A stretch of DNA of 42,717 nucleotides from assembly GCF_030161475.1 (NCBI RefSeq), contig NZ_BSUG01000019.1, positions 1 through 42,717 on the forward strand, written 5' to 3'. Position numbers and translations under genes: made by a program. The first letter of the stretch is position 1, and each line of letters begins with the position of its first letter. This document shows positions 8,448 through 17,689 of the stretch, piece after piece. The DNA comes from Tetragenococcus halophilus subsp. flandriensis (lineage in GTDB: Bacteria; Bacillota; Bacilli; Lactobacillales; Enterococcaceae). The notes beneath the pieces are model-generated. The model had not been told where the DNA came from. It did not search any database and saw only the letters and a program-made list of their open reading frames with translations.

Positions 8448-9503
8448 ATGGCATCTATTGAAAGTTATTTACAAGAAACACCGGAAAAAATGTTAACGAT
8501 TATTGAGAAATCAGGAGAATTATTTACGGAAATAAAACAGGCAGCAATTGAGCGGATCGTCATTACAGGTTCAGGGACTAGCTATCATTCGGGCAAACAA
8601 ATGGCGAAACAAATGCAGCATTTACTACAATTTGAAGTTGTTGCACTTTATCCCTTTGAAATTACCAAAGAAACATTTTTAAAAGACAGTGATAAAACTT
8701 TAGTTGTGGGGATTTCCCAAGGTGGCAGTAGTTATTCCACTTATAACGCTATGAAGTTAGCGAAAAGCTGCGGTTGTATGACCGCTTCAATGGCAGGCAG
8801 CGAGAATGCCTATATTGATGAAGTCGCAGACTATGTGTTGACGGTGTATTGTGGAGAAGAAACAGCTGGGGCAAAAACCAAAGGCTTCTACTGTACAAAA
8901 TTGAACTTGTTACTGTTAGCATTAAATATTGGAAAAGCACAAGGACAGCTTTCTAATGAAATATATGAAAAAGAAATAGCAGCAGCTAAAGAAGCTGCTG
9001 ATCATTTTAAAACTGTTTATGACGCTTCAGAGAAATGGATTGAAACCCATAAAGAAACGCTAGCATCAGCTGATGAAATCCGTATTACAGGACCTGCTTC
9101 TTTGTATGGAGACATTCTAGAAAGTGCACTTAAGTTATTGGAAACGATGCGTTGTCCAGTAACCGGTTATGAATTTGAAGAATTCATTCATGGAATTTAT
9201 AATGCTATCAATGAAAAATCGACTGTGTTTATTTTAGACGATGGCAACGAACCGCGCACAAACAAAATGAAAGAAGTTCTTTCCGGTTGGTCTGATTCGA
9301 TTTTCTTAATGACAAATTATGAATCCGAACAAGCAGACTTAGTTCTCCCAACAGGTGAAAATCCAGAAGGCTGGAACTTTAATTTCATTATTCCACTACA
9401 ACTAATTTGTGCAAAAATACCGACCCTGCGTGGTGTAGATCCATCTACACCTAAAGATCCAAATTTTCATATGAAGTTAGGATCGAAAAAGATGAATCAA
9501 TAA
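8448..9503 (+). CDS. SIS-domain deglycase, GfrF/FrlB-like
   Basis: This cytoplasmic protein has two SIS domains and 351 residues. It shows GSGTSYHSGKQMAKQM and ISQGGSSYSTYNAMKLA in the first SIS domain, the GEETAGAKTKGF turn, and GYEFEEFIHGIYNAI, a pattern I associate with fructoselysine-6-phosphate and glucoselysine-6-phosphate deglycases. Such enzymes split a 6-phosphorylated Amadori product into hexose-6-phosphate and the free amine or amino acid. The mannose-family PTS and the LevR-type activator ahead of it are the context known for gfr operons of Enterococcus faecium and Salmonella. Those carry two deglycases; here there is only one, so whether it is the GfrE or GfrF type is open. A GlmS-like isomerase role is a weaker alternative. 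Confidence 0.8.
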   Translation: MASIESYLQETPEKMLTIIEKSGELFTEIKQAAIERIVITGSGTSYHSGKQMAKQMQHLLQFEVVALYPFEITKETFLKDSDKTLVVGISQGGSSYSTYNAMKLAKSCGCMTASMAGSENAYIDEVADYVLTVYCGEETAGAKTKGFYCTKLNLLLLALNIGKAQGQLSNEIYEKEIAAAKEAADHFKTVYDASEKWIETHKETLASADEIRITGPASLYGDILESALKLLETMRCPVTGYEFEEFIHGIYNAINEKSTVFILDDGNEPRTNKMKEVLSGWSDSIFLMTNYESEQADLVLPTGENPEGWNFNFIIPLQLICAKIPTLRGVDPSTPKDPNFHMKLGSKKMNQ

Positions 9504-9514
9504 TATAAAAAGTT

Positions 9515-9559
9515 GCCTGGACATAAAATCGAAAGTGGGTTTATGTCCAGGCTTTTTTT
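9515..9559 (+). terminator. Terminator of the PTS/deglycase operon
   Basis: A perfect 13-bp stem (GCCTGGACATAAA at 9515-9527 and its complement at 9540-9552) is followed by seven T. It ends the operon 12 bases after the deglycase stop codon. Confidence 0.9.
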
Positions 9560-9778
9560 GTGCCGTTAAGGTGAAGCTTAGTTAGTAAATGATTTGGCAG
9601 TTAAAAAGAAGATACATATAAATGAGTACTCTTCTAGAAGATTGAGGGGAGTTTAGCCAAGTTTTCTTCTTTTATTATATAAGATAAATTTTAAACTCCC
9701 ATAGCTATTTAATTTCTATCACAATCCAAGCTATAATAGATAGTACGAAGTTAAAATACTCGGAGGTACTTTTTTACT

Positions 9779-10354
9779 ATGAGTCTACAAAAACTAAAAA
9801 TATATTTCTTACTGTTTCGGATTACTTTTTCTGTTAGTGCATTTACTTTTGGTGGGGGTTATATTGCGATTCCGATGATGCGCAGATATTTTGTTAATGA
9901 TCTGGAATTAATCAGTGAACAAGATCTAATGGATATGGCGGCGATTGCCCAGTCAACGCCAGGGGCTATTGCAGTCAATATTGCGGTGTTAGTTGGCTAT
10001 CGTATTGCTGGGTTAACTGGCGCGATCATAAGTTGTGTTGGGACAGTGTTACCGCCTATTGTTATTATTTCTGTAGTTTCTATGTTTTATCAAGCTTTTC
10101 GTGATAATCATATTATTTCTGCCATTCTTAAAGGTATGGAAGCAGGCGTTGCTGCAGTAATTGTTGATTTAGTCATTGATATGGGACAAGTTATTTTAAA
10201 AGAAAAGAATTTTTTATTAACAATAATGCCGCCGCTAGTATTTGTGGCTAGTTTCATTTTCAATATCAATGTGTTATTTATTATACCTAGCTGCGCTGTT
10301 TTATGCGTTATCCAAACTTATATAAAAAGTAAAACAGGAGGAACGTTTGATTGA
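9779..10354 (+). CDS. Chromate transporter family protein, first half-size subunit
   Basis: This is a CHR-family membrane protein of 191 residues, one of a pair of short-chain proteins probably acting as a heterodimer. It shows the family signature FTFGGGYIAIPMMRRYFV near the N-terminus, then AAIAQSTPGAIAVNIAVLVG, and about five to six hydrophobic segments. Short-chain pairs are thought to export chromate in some bacteria, but the physiological substrate in lactic acid bacteria is not known and the name should be read as a family name. The ATG follows GGAGGTAC. The gene overlaps its partner by 4 bases. Confidence 0.88.
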   Translation: MSLQKLKIYFLLFRITFSVSAFTFGGGYIAIPMMRRYFVNDLELISEQDLMDMAAIAQSTPGAIAVNIAVLVGYRIAGLTGAIISCVGTVLPPIVIISVVSMFYQAFRDNHIISAILKGMEAGVAAVIVDLVIDMGQVILKEKNFLLTIMPPLVFVASFIFNINVLFIIPSCAVLCVIQTYIKSKTGGTFD

Positions 10355-10911
10355 ATAATTATGTTTTGACACTATTTATTATTTTTTTACAAATCGGACT
10401 ATTCAGCATCGGCGGTGGTTATGCCATTATTCCTTTAATACAAGAACAAGTTGTAAATACCTATCGCTGGCTCACTATACAAGAATATACCGATATTATT
10501 ACCATTTCACAAATGACACCCGGTCCTTTAGTAGTTAATACAGCTTCTTTTGTAGGTATCCGTCTGGCGGGAGTAGGTGGCGCTATTGCAGCGTCTATTG
10601 GTAGTATATTATCAGGAACAATTTTTTCAGTTGCTTTATATAAATTTTTTAAAAAGTATAGAAACATCGACAGCGTTGCTAATGTTTTGAAAGGACTAAC
10701 CGCTAGTTCTGTAGGTCTCATCGCATCTGCCGCGTCAACAATTATTTTGATTGCTGTGGTTGGCACCTCGACTTTCGACCTAGAAAATTTTAACTTGAAT
10801 GTGATGGCGGTTATTTTATTTATTTCTTCTTTATTTTTACTGAGAAAGTATAAATTAAATCCGATTTTGGTTATGGTATTAACGGGTGTTGTGGGGTTGT
10901 TGGTTTACTGA
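10351..10911 (+). CDS. Chromate transporter family protein, second half-size subunit
   Basis: This is the partner of the preceding gene, 186 residues. It repeats the same family pattern in diverged form: SIGGGYAIIPLIQEQVV and ISQMTPGPLVVNTASFVG. It starts at TTG 10351 in a TTGA overlap with the upstream stop codon and is preceded by AGGAGG, so it is translationally coupled. The two proteins are internal paralogs, as expected if full-length ChrA arose by fusion of such halves. No regulator lies next to them. Confidence 0.88.
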   Translation: MNNYVLTLFIIFLQIGLFSIGGGYAIIPLIQEQVVNTYRWLTIQEYTDIITISQMTPGPLVVNTASFVGIRLAGVGGAIAASIGSILSGTIFSVALYKFFKKYRNIDSVANVLKGLTASSVGLIASAASTIILIAVVGTSTFDLENFNLNVMAVILFISSLFLLRKYKLNPILVMVLTGVVGLLVY

Positions 10912-10984
10912 AAACTATAGATAATAAAGATTTTTAGTTATTTCTATTCTCCAATTGGCGGCAGAGTAAAGTAATAACTTACAA

Positions 10985-11256
10985 ATGCGTGTAAATAATG
11001 CCATGAAATTAAATAAAGAAAGTATACAAATTGAAAACGAGTATAGCTTATTTTATTTGGAAGAACCAAATTTGGTCTTGAGTACAATCAAAAAAACCGA
11101 AAAAAATGACATGATTTTAGCTCGTTTATTTAATGGGACAAATAAGACGATAACAATACCTGGAAGGATGGAGCGTTATAGACTAAACGAAACATTGTAT
11201 GGATTACGTATGAAACTTTAGAACCAGGTGAAATTTGTACATTCCGAATTAAATAA
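10985..11256 (+). pseudogene. Broken C-terminal fragment of a GH38 alpha-mannosidase
   Basis: About 75 codons resemble the very end of family 38 alpha-mannosidases: NLVLSTIKKTEKNDMILARL is like the conserved strand region where these enzymes read LSA(I/L)KKAED..LI.RLYN. The frame stops at 11221, but the reading frame shifted by one base continues with TLEPGEICTFRIK and a stop at 11254, a normal family ending. So there is one frameshift, and everything upstream of the last domain is missing. No start or ribosome binding site is visible. It is a relict, not a working gene, and the original may have been lost by deletion up to the chromate genes. Confidence 0.55.
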
Positions 11257-11267
11257 CTTTACATTAT

Positions 11268-11320
11268 AAACTAATCTATAAACTTATCACTTAGAATAAG
11301 TTGTAGATTGGTTTTTATTT
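11268..11320 (+). terminator. Terminator after the mannosidase relict
   Basis: A long stem pairs AACTTAT with ATAAGTT and extends outward through AATCTA/TAGATT to AAAC/GTTT. It ends in GGTTTTTATTT. It probably belonged to the lost mannosidase operon. Confidence 0.75.
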
Positions 11321-11431
11321 ACTCTAATTTTTATTCAAGTGTTCAACTATTTTTAAACATTTGTCCATAATTATTTGGTCTCCTCTGATAAGAAACTATA
11401 TGCTAATTTATAACTAGAAGGTGAGGGAGAA

Positions 11432-13057
11432 ATGAATACTCAGTATACTGACAGCAAAACAAGAAGGTTACACATATTTGGAAGGTTGCTAAATTATGAA
11501 CATTTAAGTTACCAACAACTTTCTGAGGAATATTTTGTTTCTAGAAGCAGTATTGCAAATGATATTTCGTATATTAAGAAATTATTTTTAAAAGAGGATT
11601 TATCGTTAACTTTCGATAATTCAGGTACCTTTTTTGCAGGAAATGAAATACAAGTTCAAAAATTATTAAAACGTTTTATTCTTCAACATGAAGAAGTAAT
11701 GGATATCGATGATTCTTTGTTAAAGCAAATAGCTGATGTTTTTCATAAAGCAATTGAAAAAAGAGAGATCGATATTCCTGAAAGCCATATCGAAAATATC
11801 GTCGTTTCAATATATTTGATTATTGCTCGTTCTAAAAGAGGTTACACCATCAAACTTGAAAATAAAAATCAACTTAGCCATTTATTTTTTGAATTTGATA
11901 AGTATCCCATTGTGTATGATCTCTTAAAAGAGATAGAGAAGTACGGTATTTATCATTTTTCATCTGATGAGGTACAACATTTAACATATTTAATTGTGGG
12001 AAGTGGCTTACGTTTCTTTTTAAAAGATGAAAAAATCCCTTTCTCTTTTAGAGATAGGATCAGAGCGTTAATAAAAAAAGTTAGCGAAGGTCTCAATATA
12101 AAATTAACGCAGGATGAACGTTTGGAAGAAGACTTAGTTGTTCATTTATACCAATTACTCTTAAGAACAGATGCACAAACAACTATAGTTAATCCATTGA
12201 TTGATGAAATTAAACAAACATATCCCTCTTTATTTGGAGTTGTTTGGTTTGCTTTAAGTGATTTTTGTAAGCCTTATCAAATTAAGTTGTCGGATGATGA
12301 GGTAGGATTTGTTGCTATTCACTTTCAAGCAGCAGTTGAACGATTAAAAAAAACGAATAAAATTTTATTTGTTTGTCCTAATGGAATAGGAACTAGTTCC
12401 TATGTTTCGGCAAAAATTAGAAGAATTTTACCTGGTATCAACAGCATTGAGACTGCTTCTACTGCAAAACTTAAAAGTATGGATCTTTCTAATATTGATT
12501 TTATCATCTCGACGATCGCGATAAATGAGCATAGGAGACCTGTAGTGACAATTTCTCCTATGGTTACAGCGAAAGATATGAAAAAAATAATGAACTATTA
12601 TATTGACTTAATTATTTGCAATGAAGAAAAAATGTTCGAGCAATTCGAGTTTAATTACGAAACAAAAAATATAATTAGCAGAGATATCATATTTGATAAT
12701 TTCTTTACAAAAAAAGAAGCACTCGATTACTTGTTCGAAAAACAAAATTTTTCAAATAAATTATTAAAAGAAAATTTTATTGCTTCTGTTTGGGAAAGGG
12801 AAAATTTACAATCAACTTATTTTGATAATGGTTTTGCTGTACCTCATGGAAACCCCGCCTTTGTAGAAAAAACATCCATTTCGGTATTAATTTTAGATAA
12901 AGCAATCTCTTGGGGAAACCAAATGGCAGATATCATTATTTTATTATTAATCAGGGAAGAAGATGTTGAAAAAGTTGAACCAGTAATGAATTTAATTATG
13001 AAAGGTGTTAGAGATAAAAACTGGTTTATTTCAAAAATGATGGAGTTAAAAGAATGA
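11432..13057 (+). CDS. PRD-domain transcriptional regulator with EIIB and EIIA modules (MtlR/BglG-type activator)
   Basis: This is a PTS-controlled DNA-binding regulator of 541 residues. Domains in order: helix-turn-helix (about 10-55, LSYQQLSEEYFVSRSSIANDI); PRD1 (about 95-195); PRD2 (about 205-305); an EIIB-galactitol-like domain with Cys315 in FVCPNGIGTSS; and an EIIA-mannitol/fructose-like domain with His472 in FAVPHGNP. Full MtlR-type proteins have about 650-700 residues and two N-terminal DNA-binding modules, whereas this one has a single module. It likely activates the galactitol-type PTS operon that starts 46 bases downstream, with activity set by phosphorylation of its PRD, EIIB and EIIA sites. 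Confidence 0.87.
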   Translation: MNTQYTDSKTRRLHIFGRLLNYEHLSYQQLSEEYFVSRSSIANDISYIKKLFLKEDLSLTFDNSGTFFAGNEIQVQKLLKRFILQHEEVMDIDDSLLKQIADVFHKAIEKREIDIPESHIENIVVSIYLIIARSKRGYTIKLENKNQLSHLFFEFDKYPIVYDLLKEIEKYGIYHFSSDEVQHLTYLIVGSGLRFFLKDEKIPFSFRDRIRALIKKVSEGLNIKLTQDERLEEDLVVHLYQLLLRTDAQTTIVNPLIDEIKQTYPSLFGVVWFALSDFCKPYQIKLSDDEVGFVAIHFQAAVERLKKTNKILFVCPNGIGTSSYVSAKIRRILPGINSIETASTAKLKSMDLSNIDFIISTIAINEHRRPVVTISPMVTAKDMKKIMNYYIDLIICNEEKMFEQFEFNYETKNIISRDIIFDNFFTKKEALDYLFEKQNFSNKLLKENFIASVWERENLQSTYFDNGFAVPHGNPAFVEKTSISVLILDKAISWGNQMADIIILLLIREEDVEKVEPVMNLIMKGVRDKNWFISKMMELKE

Positions 13058-13103
13058 ACAATTTACACAATACTACAAAATATATAACTGTCTGGAGAGT
13101 GTA

Positions 13104-13586
13104 TTGAGGAAAATGAAAGAGATTATAGATAAGAGTAATATATTTTCAAGAATCGCGATAGAAAACTTTGCTGATTTAATTAATTTTATCTCAGCTCCGT
13201 TGGTGAGTAACCAAGACGTATCACAAGAATTTCCTGACCAAGTAATTGAGAGGGAAAAAAAGTTCCCCACAGGTCTTCCAATTCAATCATTTGGGGTAGC
13301 GATACCTCATACAGATACAAAATTTGTTAATAATGATAAATTAACTATCGTGACTTTAGATAAACCTATTTCAATGAGGGTTATGGGAGGAACAGGGGAA
13401 GAAAAAGTAGATGTTTCAATTATTTTTTTATTGGCTTTGAGTCAGTCAAATAAGCAATTAAATATTCTGACAGAATTGATGAAAATATTTCAAAAATCTA
13501 ATTTATTAGACAAAATTTATAATAGTAACAAGGAAGAAATTTACGAAATAGTAATTAATAATTTAAATTTGGAGGGAAAATCATGA
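13104..13586 (+). CDS. PTS galactitol-type EIIA component
   Basis: This is a soluble phosphocarrier of the fructose/mannitol EIIA fold, 160 residues. The block IQSFGVAIPHTDTKFV gives the active His69, and the context (GatB- and GatC-like genes follow) makes it the galactitol-type EIIA. The start is uncertain: TTG 13104 lies 4 bases after GGAGAG, while ATG 13113 is in frame with a poorer site (GAGGA, 2 bases away). The gene overlaps the EIIB gene by 4 bases. Confidence 0.87.
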   Translation: MRKMKEIIDKSNIFSRIAIENFADLINFISAPLVSNQDVSQEFPDQVIEREKKFPTGLPIQSFGVAIPHTDTKFVNNDKLTIVTLDKPISMRVMGGTGEEKVDVSIIFLLALSQSNKQLNILTELMKIFQKSNLLDKIYNSNKEEIYEIVINNLNLEGKS

Positions 13587-13876
13587 GTGTAAATTTATTA
13601 TTTGTTTGTGGTACTGGAGTAGCAACATCTACGGCCGTTGCTCAAACCGTAACTAAATATTTGAAAGAAAGAGGCGTTAAAGACATAAAATATAAACAAA
13701 CGAATATCTCATCAGTTCAATCTAATGTACAGGGAGTAGACTTAGTAGTTTCTACTACTAACATCCCTTACGATATAGCACCACCAGTAATAAATGGGTT
13801 GCCCATCTTGACCGGAGCAAATCAGAATAAAACGTTGGAAGAAATATATAGTATATTAACAAAAGAGAGGGAGTAA
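13583..13876 (+). CDS. PTS galactitol-type EIIB component
   Basis: This small cytoplasmic EIIB of 97 residues passes phosphate from EIIA to the sugar. The N-terminal phosphate loop reads LLFVCGTGVATSTAVAQ with the phospho-acceptor Cys9, typical of the GatB family. It starts in an ATGA overlap with the EIIA gene behind GGAGGG and ends one base before the EIIC start. It belongs to one operon with its neighbours. Confidence 0.9.
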   Translation: MSVNLLFVCGTGVATSTAVAQTVTKYLKERGVKDIKYKQTNISSVQSNVQGVDLVVSTTNIPYDIAPPVINGLPILTGANQNKTLEEIYSILTKERE

Positions 13877-13877
13877 A

Positions 13878-15251
13878 ATGGAGACTTTATACAATATAGT
13901 ACAATACGTGTTAGATTTTGAAGCAGCTGTTTTAGTACCCATTGTAATGTTTATACTGGCTTTGATACTTAGAGTGAAGCCCAGTCAAGCTTTTAAATCT
14001 GCCTTAACAATCGGTGTAGGGTTTGTAGGGATTTTTGCTATATTTGGACTTTTCACCGATATAGTTAGCCCAGCTGCTCAAGGAATGGCTGACAATGCTG
14101 GTATTAACTTACCGATAGCTGATTTAGGTTGGCCACCACTTGCTGCTATTACTTGGGGAACTCCAGTTGCACCATTAGTTATTTTAACTACCATTATTAT
14201 TAATATTATCATGTTGACATTTAAATGGACTAAAACTGTAAACGTAGATGTTTGGAATTATTGGCATTTTGCACTCGTAGGCGCATTTGTATATTATACA
14301 ACTGGTAATCTTTGGTTAGGTGTCGTTGCTTCGGGAATACTTACGGTAATAACATTATTACTGGCAGATTGGTCTGCTCCTTTATTACAAAAAACATGGG
14401 GATTAGAGGGAATCTCCTTTCCAACTGCTTCTTCCGTAATCTTTTTCCCGATAGGTTTATTTGGAAATTGGGTTATAGATAAAATACCAGGTGTCCGAAA
14501 TATTGATATCAATCCAGAAAATATACAAAAAAGATTTGGCATTTTTGGAGAACCTTTAATCATCGGGACTCTTTTGGGGGCCCTCATAGGTGTTTTGGCT
14601 GGTTATGATCTTCAAAATGTGTTATCCATCGCTATTAATGTGGGCGCTGTAATGTTCATTTTACCAAGGATGGTAGCAATCTTAATGGAAGGTTTACAAC
14701 CAATATCAGACGGAGTGCGCGACTTTTTGAATAAAAGGTATGAAGGCGTAGATGAATTGTATATTGGACTTGATCACGCGATAGCAGCAGGACAATCTAC
14801 AGTAATTTCTACTGGATTATTATTAACTCCCATCGCTTTGCTGATTGCTTTTATACTGCCGGGAAATAGAGCGTTGCCTTTAGGAGATCTTGCTAACCTT
14901 GCATTATTTTCTTCGATGATGGTGTTAGCTTCTCGAAATAATATCTTCCGAGCACTACTTATTTCTATTCCTATGATTATCGTTGATTTATTAGTTGCTA
15001 CTAATTTAGCGCCTTTGATTACTCGTATGGCAGAAGCAGTTAATTTCTCATTACCAGAAGGTGGCGGATTAGTTACCAGTTTTCTAGATGGAGGTAATCC
15101 ATTACGATATTGGATCTATGAAATATTTAATGGTAATATTTGGGCCTTAATTGCAATTCCGATAGGACTCATTTTAATTTGGTGGATTTATAAAGTTACG
15201 TACAACAGAGCATTTTTGGTTTCTACAGAGAGAAAGGATAAGTATGAATAG
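13878..15251 (+). CDS. PTS galactitol-type EIIC permease
   Basis: This is the membrane channel of the galactitol-type PTS, 457 residues, normal for GatC. About ten to twelve hydrophobic stretches are seen. Family blocks include ADLGWPPLAAITWGTPVAPL near residue 75 and the C-terminal FLDGGNPLRYWIYEIFNG. The sugar could be galactitol, an arabitol or a related polyol or ketose; the sequence alone does not decide. Its end overlaps the kinase gene by 8 bases, linking uptake to the kinase. Confidence 0.9.
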   Translation: METLYNIVQYVLDFEAAVLVPIVMFILALILRVKPSQAFKSALTIGVGFVGIFAIFGLFTDIVSPAAQGMADNAGINLPIADLGWPPLAAITWGTPVAPLVILTTIIINIIMLTFKWTKTVNVDVWNYWHFALVGAFVYYTTGNLWLGVVASGILTVITLLLADWSAPLLQKTWGLEGISFPTASSVIFFPIGLFGNWVIDKIPGVRNIDINPENIQKRFGIFGEPLIIGTLLGALIGVLAGYDLQNVLSIAINVGAVMFILPRMVAILMEGLQPISDGVRDFLNKRYEGVDELYIGLDHAIAAGQSTVISTGLLLTPIALLIAFILPGNRALPLGDLANLALFSSMMVLASRNNIFRALLISIPMIIVDLLVATNLAPLITRMAEAVNFSLPEGGGLVTSFLDGGNPLRYWIYEIFNGNIWALIAIPIGLILIWWIYKVTYNRAFLVSTERKDKYE

Positions 15252-16725
15252 AGAGTTTGTAATTTCTGTGGACATAGGGACAACGAATACGAAAGTAACA
15301 TTATATCGTATAGAAGATTATAGCGTAGAAAAAAACGAAAGTTTCAAAACGTCTAAGTTTACTGATAACTACGGAGAACTATTTGATATTGATGAGATAT
15401 ATGAAAAAATTGTAGAAGTTTTAAATAAATTTATAAAAAGTTTTTCAGGGAATATTGATTCAGTAAACATTACTAGTGTTGGTGAAGTAGGGATATTGCT
15501 AACTAACGATTTTGTAAGAGCAACTGATGCAATTGCTTGGTATGATATTCGTTCAAGTGAATTTATCGAAGACCTTACAAATGAAGAAAAAAAGAGGATT
15601 TATGAAATAACAGGTTTGCCCGCTCATACTAATTATGTAGTAAGTAAATTAAAATGGTTATATGAATATGGCAATGTTAGCATAACTAAACAGTACATTT
15701 GGGCAAACATATCTGATTATATAGCTTATTTATTGTCAGGCAGTTTACGTACTGAGTATTCCTTAGCCTCACGTACTATGTGCTTTGATATTCAAAAAAA
15801 ATGTTGGTCAAGTGAAATATTAAAAATTTTCGATATACAGGACTTTGTGGCATTTCCAGAAGTAGTTTTGTCTGGGACAACTATTGGTTACACTGATCTT
15901 TCTGTAACAAAAAGCTTAAGAAAAGAAAAGATAGCTGTAAAGATAGCTGGTCATGATCATATGGTAGGTGCATATGGAATTAAATTACAAAAAAATGAGT
16001 TGTTAAATTCTACAGGTACTACTGAAGGTTTACTATATATAAGTGATAAAGCTTATGTTAACCAAGAAAACTATAAAAAACAACTCTCAAGTGGAGTTTA
16101 TATTGACCCAAGTTTTTATACTTTATTTTCCTCAATGCCTACAGGAGGAGCTGCCTTTGAGTGGATTCAGCGGTTATTCAATATAGATTCTCATGTATTT
16201 AATAAAATGAATGATGAACTCTACAGAGACTATATGAATGGTAATATAAATCTAGAAAACTGTTTAACAGTAATCCCTCATTTAAATGGGTCAGGTTCTC
16301 CTTTTAAAAATAGTGCATCAAAAGGTTTAGTATATGGTTTGACAACGAATACTAATCAAAAAGATTTTTTGTTAGGTATACTAATTGGGTTAAGTATGGA
16401 AATGTCTTATGTATCCAAAAGTTTTCCACTGAAAGAAATTGACCGAGTTGTTGTAATTGGTCCTGCTATAAAAAATAAGTTGTGGCTACAATTGAAGGCC
16501 GATTTTTTAAATAAAGAAATAGTCTCCATTAATACTGACGAAGTGGTTTCTTTAGGCGGAGTTAAAACTGCTTACAAAGAACAATCAAATGAAAAATATA
16601 ATAAAGATATAATAGAACCAAATTCTAGAAATACTAAAGAAATCAAAGACATAAAGGAAAAATATGAATTACTTTATAAAACAAAAATGGAAATTACTTT
16701 ATACAAAAATGAAGAAGCTGAGTAA
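15244..16725 (+). CDS. FGGY-family carbohydrate kinase
   Basis: This is a sugar kinase of the xylulokinase/gluconokinase superfamily, 493 residues. The ATP-binding fold opens with SVDIGTTNTKVTLY. The substrate side shows AIAWYDIRSSEF and AGHDHMVGAYG, and the second half shows NSTGTTEGLLY, GGAAFEWIQRLF and PHLNGSGSPF. A kinase behind a PTS is odd because the PTS already phosphorylates its sugar. It may phosphorylate an intermediate to a bisphosphate for the following aldolase, or act on a free sugar from another source. It overlaps the permease gene by 8 bases. The substrate is unknown. Confidence 0.82.
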   Translation: MNREFVISVDIGTTNTKVTLYRIEDYSVEKNESFKTSKFTDNYGELFDIDEIYEKIVEVLNKFIKSFSGNIDSVNITSVGEVGILLTNDFVRATDAIAWYDIRSSEFIEDLTNEEKKRIYEITGLPAHTNYVVSKLKWLYEYGNVSITKQYIWANISDYIAYLLSGSLRTEYSLASRTMCFDIQKKCWSSEILKIFDIQDFVAFPEVVLSGTTIGYTDLSVTKSLRKEKIAVKIAGHDHMVGAYGIKLQKNELLNSTGTTEGLLYISDKAYVNQENYKKQLSSGVYIDPSFYTLFSSMPTGGAAFEWIQRLFNIDSHVFNKMNDELYRDYMNGNINLENCLTVIPHLNGSGSPFKNSASKGLVYGLTTNTNQKDFLLGILIGLSMEMSYVSKSFPLKEIDRVVVIGPAIKNKLWLQLKADFLNKEIVSINTDEVVSLGGVKTAYKEQSNEKYNKDIIEPNSRNTKEIKDIKEKYELLYKTKMEITLYKNEEAE

Positions 16726-16827
16726 ATAAACTGCTCTAAGCATAAAAAGAATGAGCTTATTATAAAACAATAGTTTAAAGTTTTTAAAGCTATAAATTGG
16801 TTTTCAATAAAGGAGAGATAAAGTTAA

Positions 16828-17670
16828 ATGCAATTAGTTAATGGCTACAAACTAATGTCTTATGCAACAGAAACTCATAGTGTGTTACCTGCGTTTAATA
16901 CGACTAATTATGAGTTAACACAAGGGATAATCCAAGGCATACAAAAAACAAAATCAGGAGGATATATAGCTATTTCATCAAGTAATCTTGAGCTTTCAAG
17001 TCCTAATATGATTGCAAGTATGGTAAGGTTTGCAATGAAAGATGCTGAAGTACCCGTAGCGCTTCATCTAGATCATGGAAAAAGTTTTCAAGATGTAAAA
17101 GAGTGTGTTGAAGCTGGCTTTACATCAATAATGGTAGATGCGTCACATCTTCCATTTGAAAAAAACATTGAGGAAGTAGCTAAGATAGTAAGATATTGTC
17201 ATTTTTTCAATATTCCCGTAGAAGCAGAATTAGGTGCAATTGGCGGCAAGGAAGATGATGAATTGAGCGAAGCAGGTAAGACTAATCCAAATGATGTAAA
17301 AGAATTTATTGAAAGAACTAATTGTGATTTGTTAGCGGTTTCTGTAGGAAACGTTCATGGGTTAGATATAAAACCTAACTTAGACTTTGAACTACTCGAA
17401 GATATATATAATATCTCTTCAGTCCCTTTGGTTTTACATGGTGGTTCAGGCATCCCATTTGATCAAGTAAGACGAGCACGAAAGAATAATTTAATAAAAG
17501 TAAATTATGGTTCAGATTTAAGAAATGCATTTATTAGTACTTTTGGTAAAGAATTTGAGAATAATCATAATGCATTTGATGTAAAATCATTGTCTAAAAA
17601 AGCTATAGAAAATGTAAGTAATAAAGTTATAGAGATAACTAATGAGATAAATTATTCGAATAATCAATAA
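16828..17670 (+). CDS. Class II (zinc) ketose-bisphosphate aldolase, GatY/KbaY/FbaA-type
   Basis: This enzyme of 280 residues would cleave a ketose bisphosphate to dihydroxyacetone phosphate and an aldehyde (phosphate). Zinc ligands and neighbours are visible: LHLDHGKSF, the acidic VEAELGAIGGKEDD, SVGNVHG and LHGGSGIP, followed by the phosphate-binding VNYGSDLRNAF. Tagatose-1,6-bisphosphate or fructose-bisphosphate are likely substrates of the family, and the PTS/kinase context suggests a dedicated catabolic role. The start has a clear AGGAGAG site. A 102-base gap from the kinase holds no obvious terminator, so it is probably in the same transcript. Confidence 0.87.
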   Translation: MQLVNGYKLMSYATETHSVLPAFNTTNYELTQGIIQGIQKTKSGGYIAISSSNLELSSPNMIASMVRFAMKDAEVPVALHLDHGKSFQDVKECVEAGFTSIMVDASHLPFEKNIEEVAKIVRYCHFFNIPVEAELGAIGGKEDDELSEAGKTNPNDVKEFIERTNCDLLAVSVGNVHGLDIKPNLDFELLEDIYNISSVPLVLHGGSGIPFDQVRRARKNNLIKVNYGSDLRNAFISTFGKEFENNHNAFDVKSLSKKAIENVSNKVIEITNEINYSNNQ

Positions 17671-17689
17671 GATGTATTTTTTAAGTTGA

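Noticed and set aside
8448-9503. Glucosamine-6-phosphate synthase (GlmS) fragment
   Set aside because: The SIS pattern is related, but the GEETAGAKTKGF and EFEEFIHGIYNAI blocks and the PTS context fit deglycases better, and no glutaminase domain has been lost next to it.
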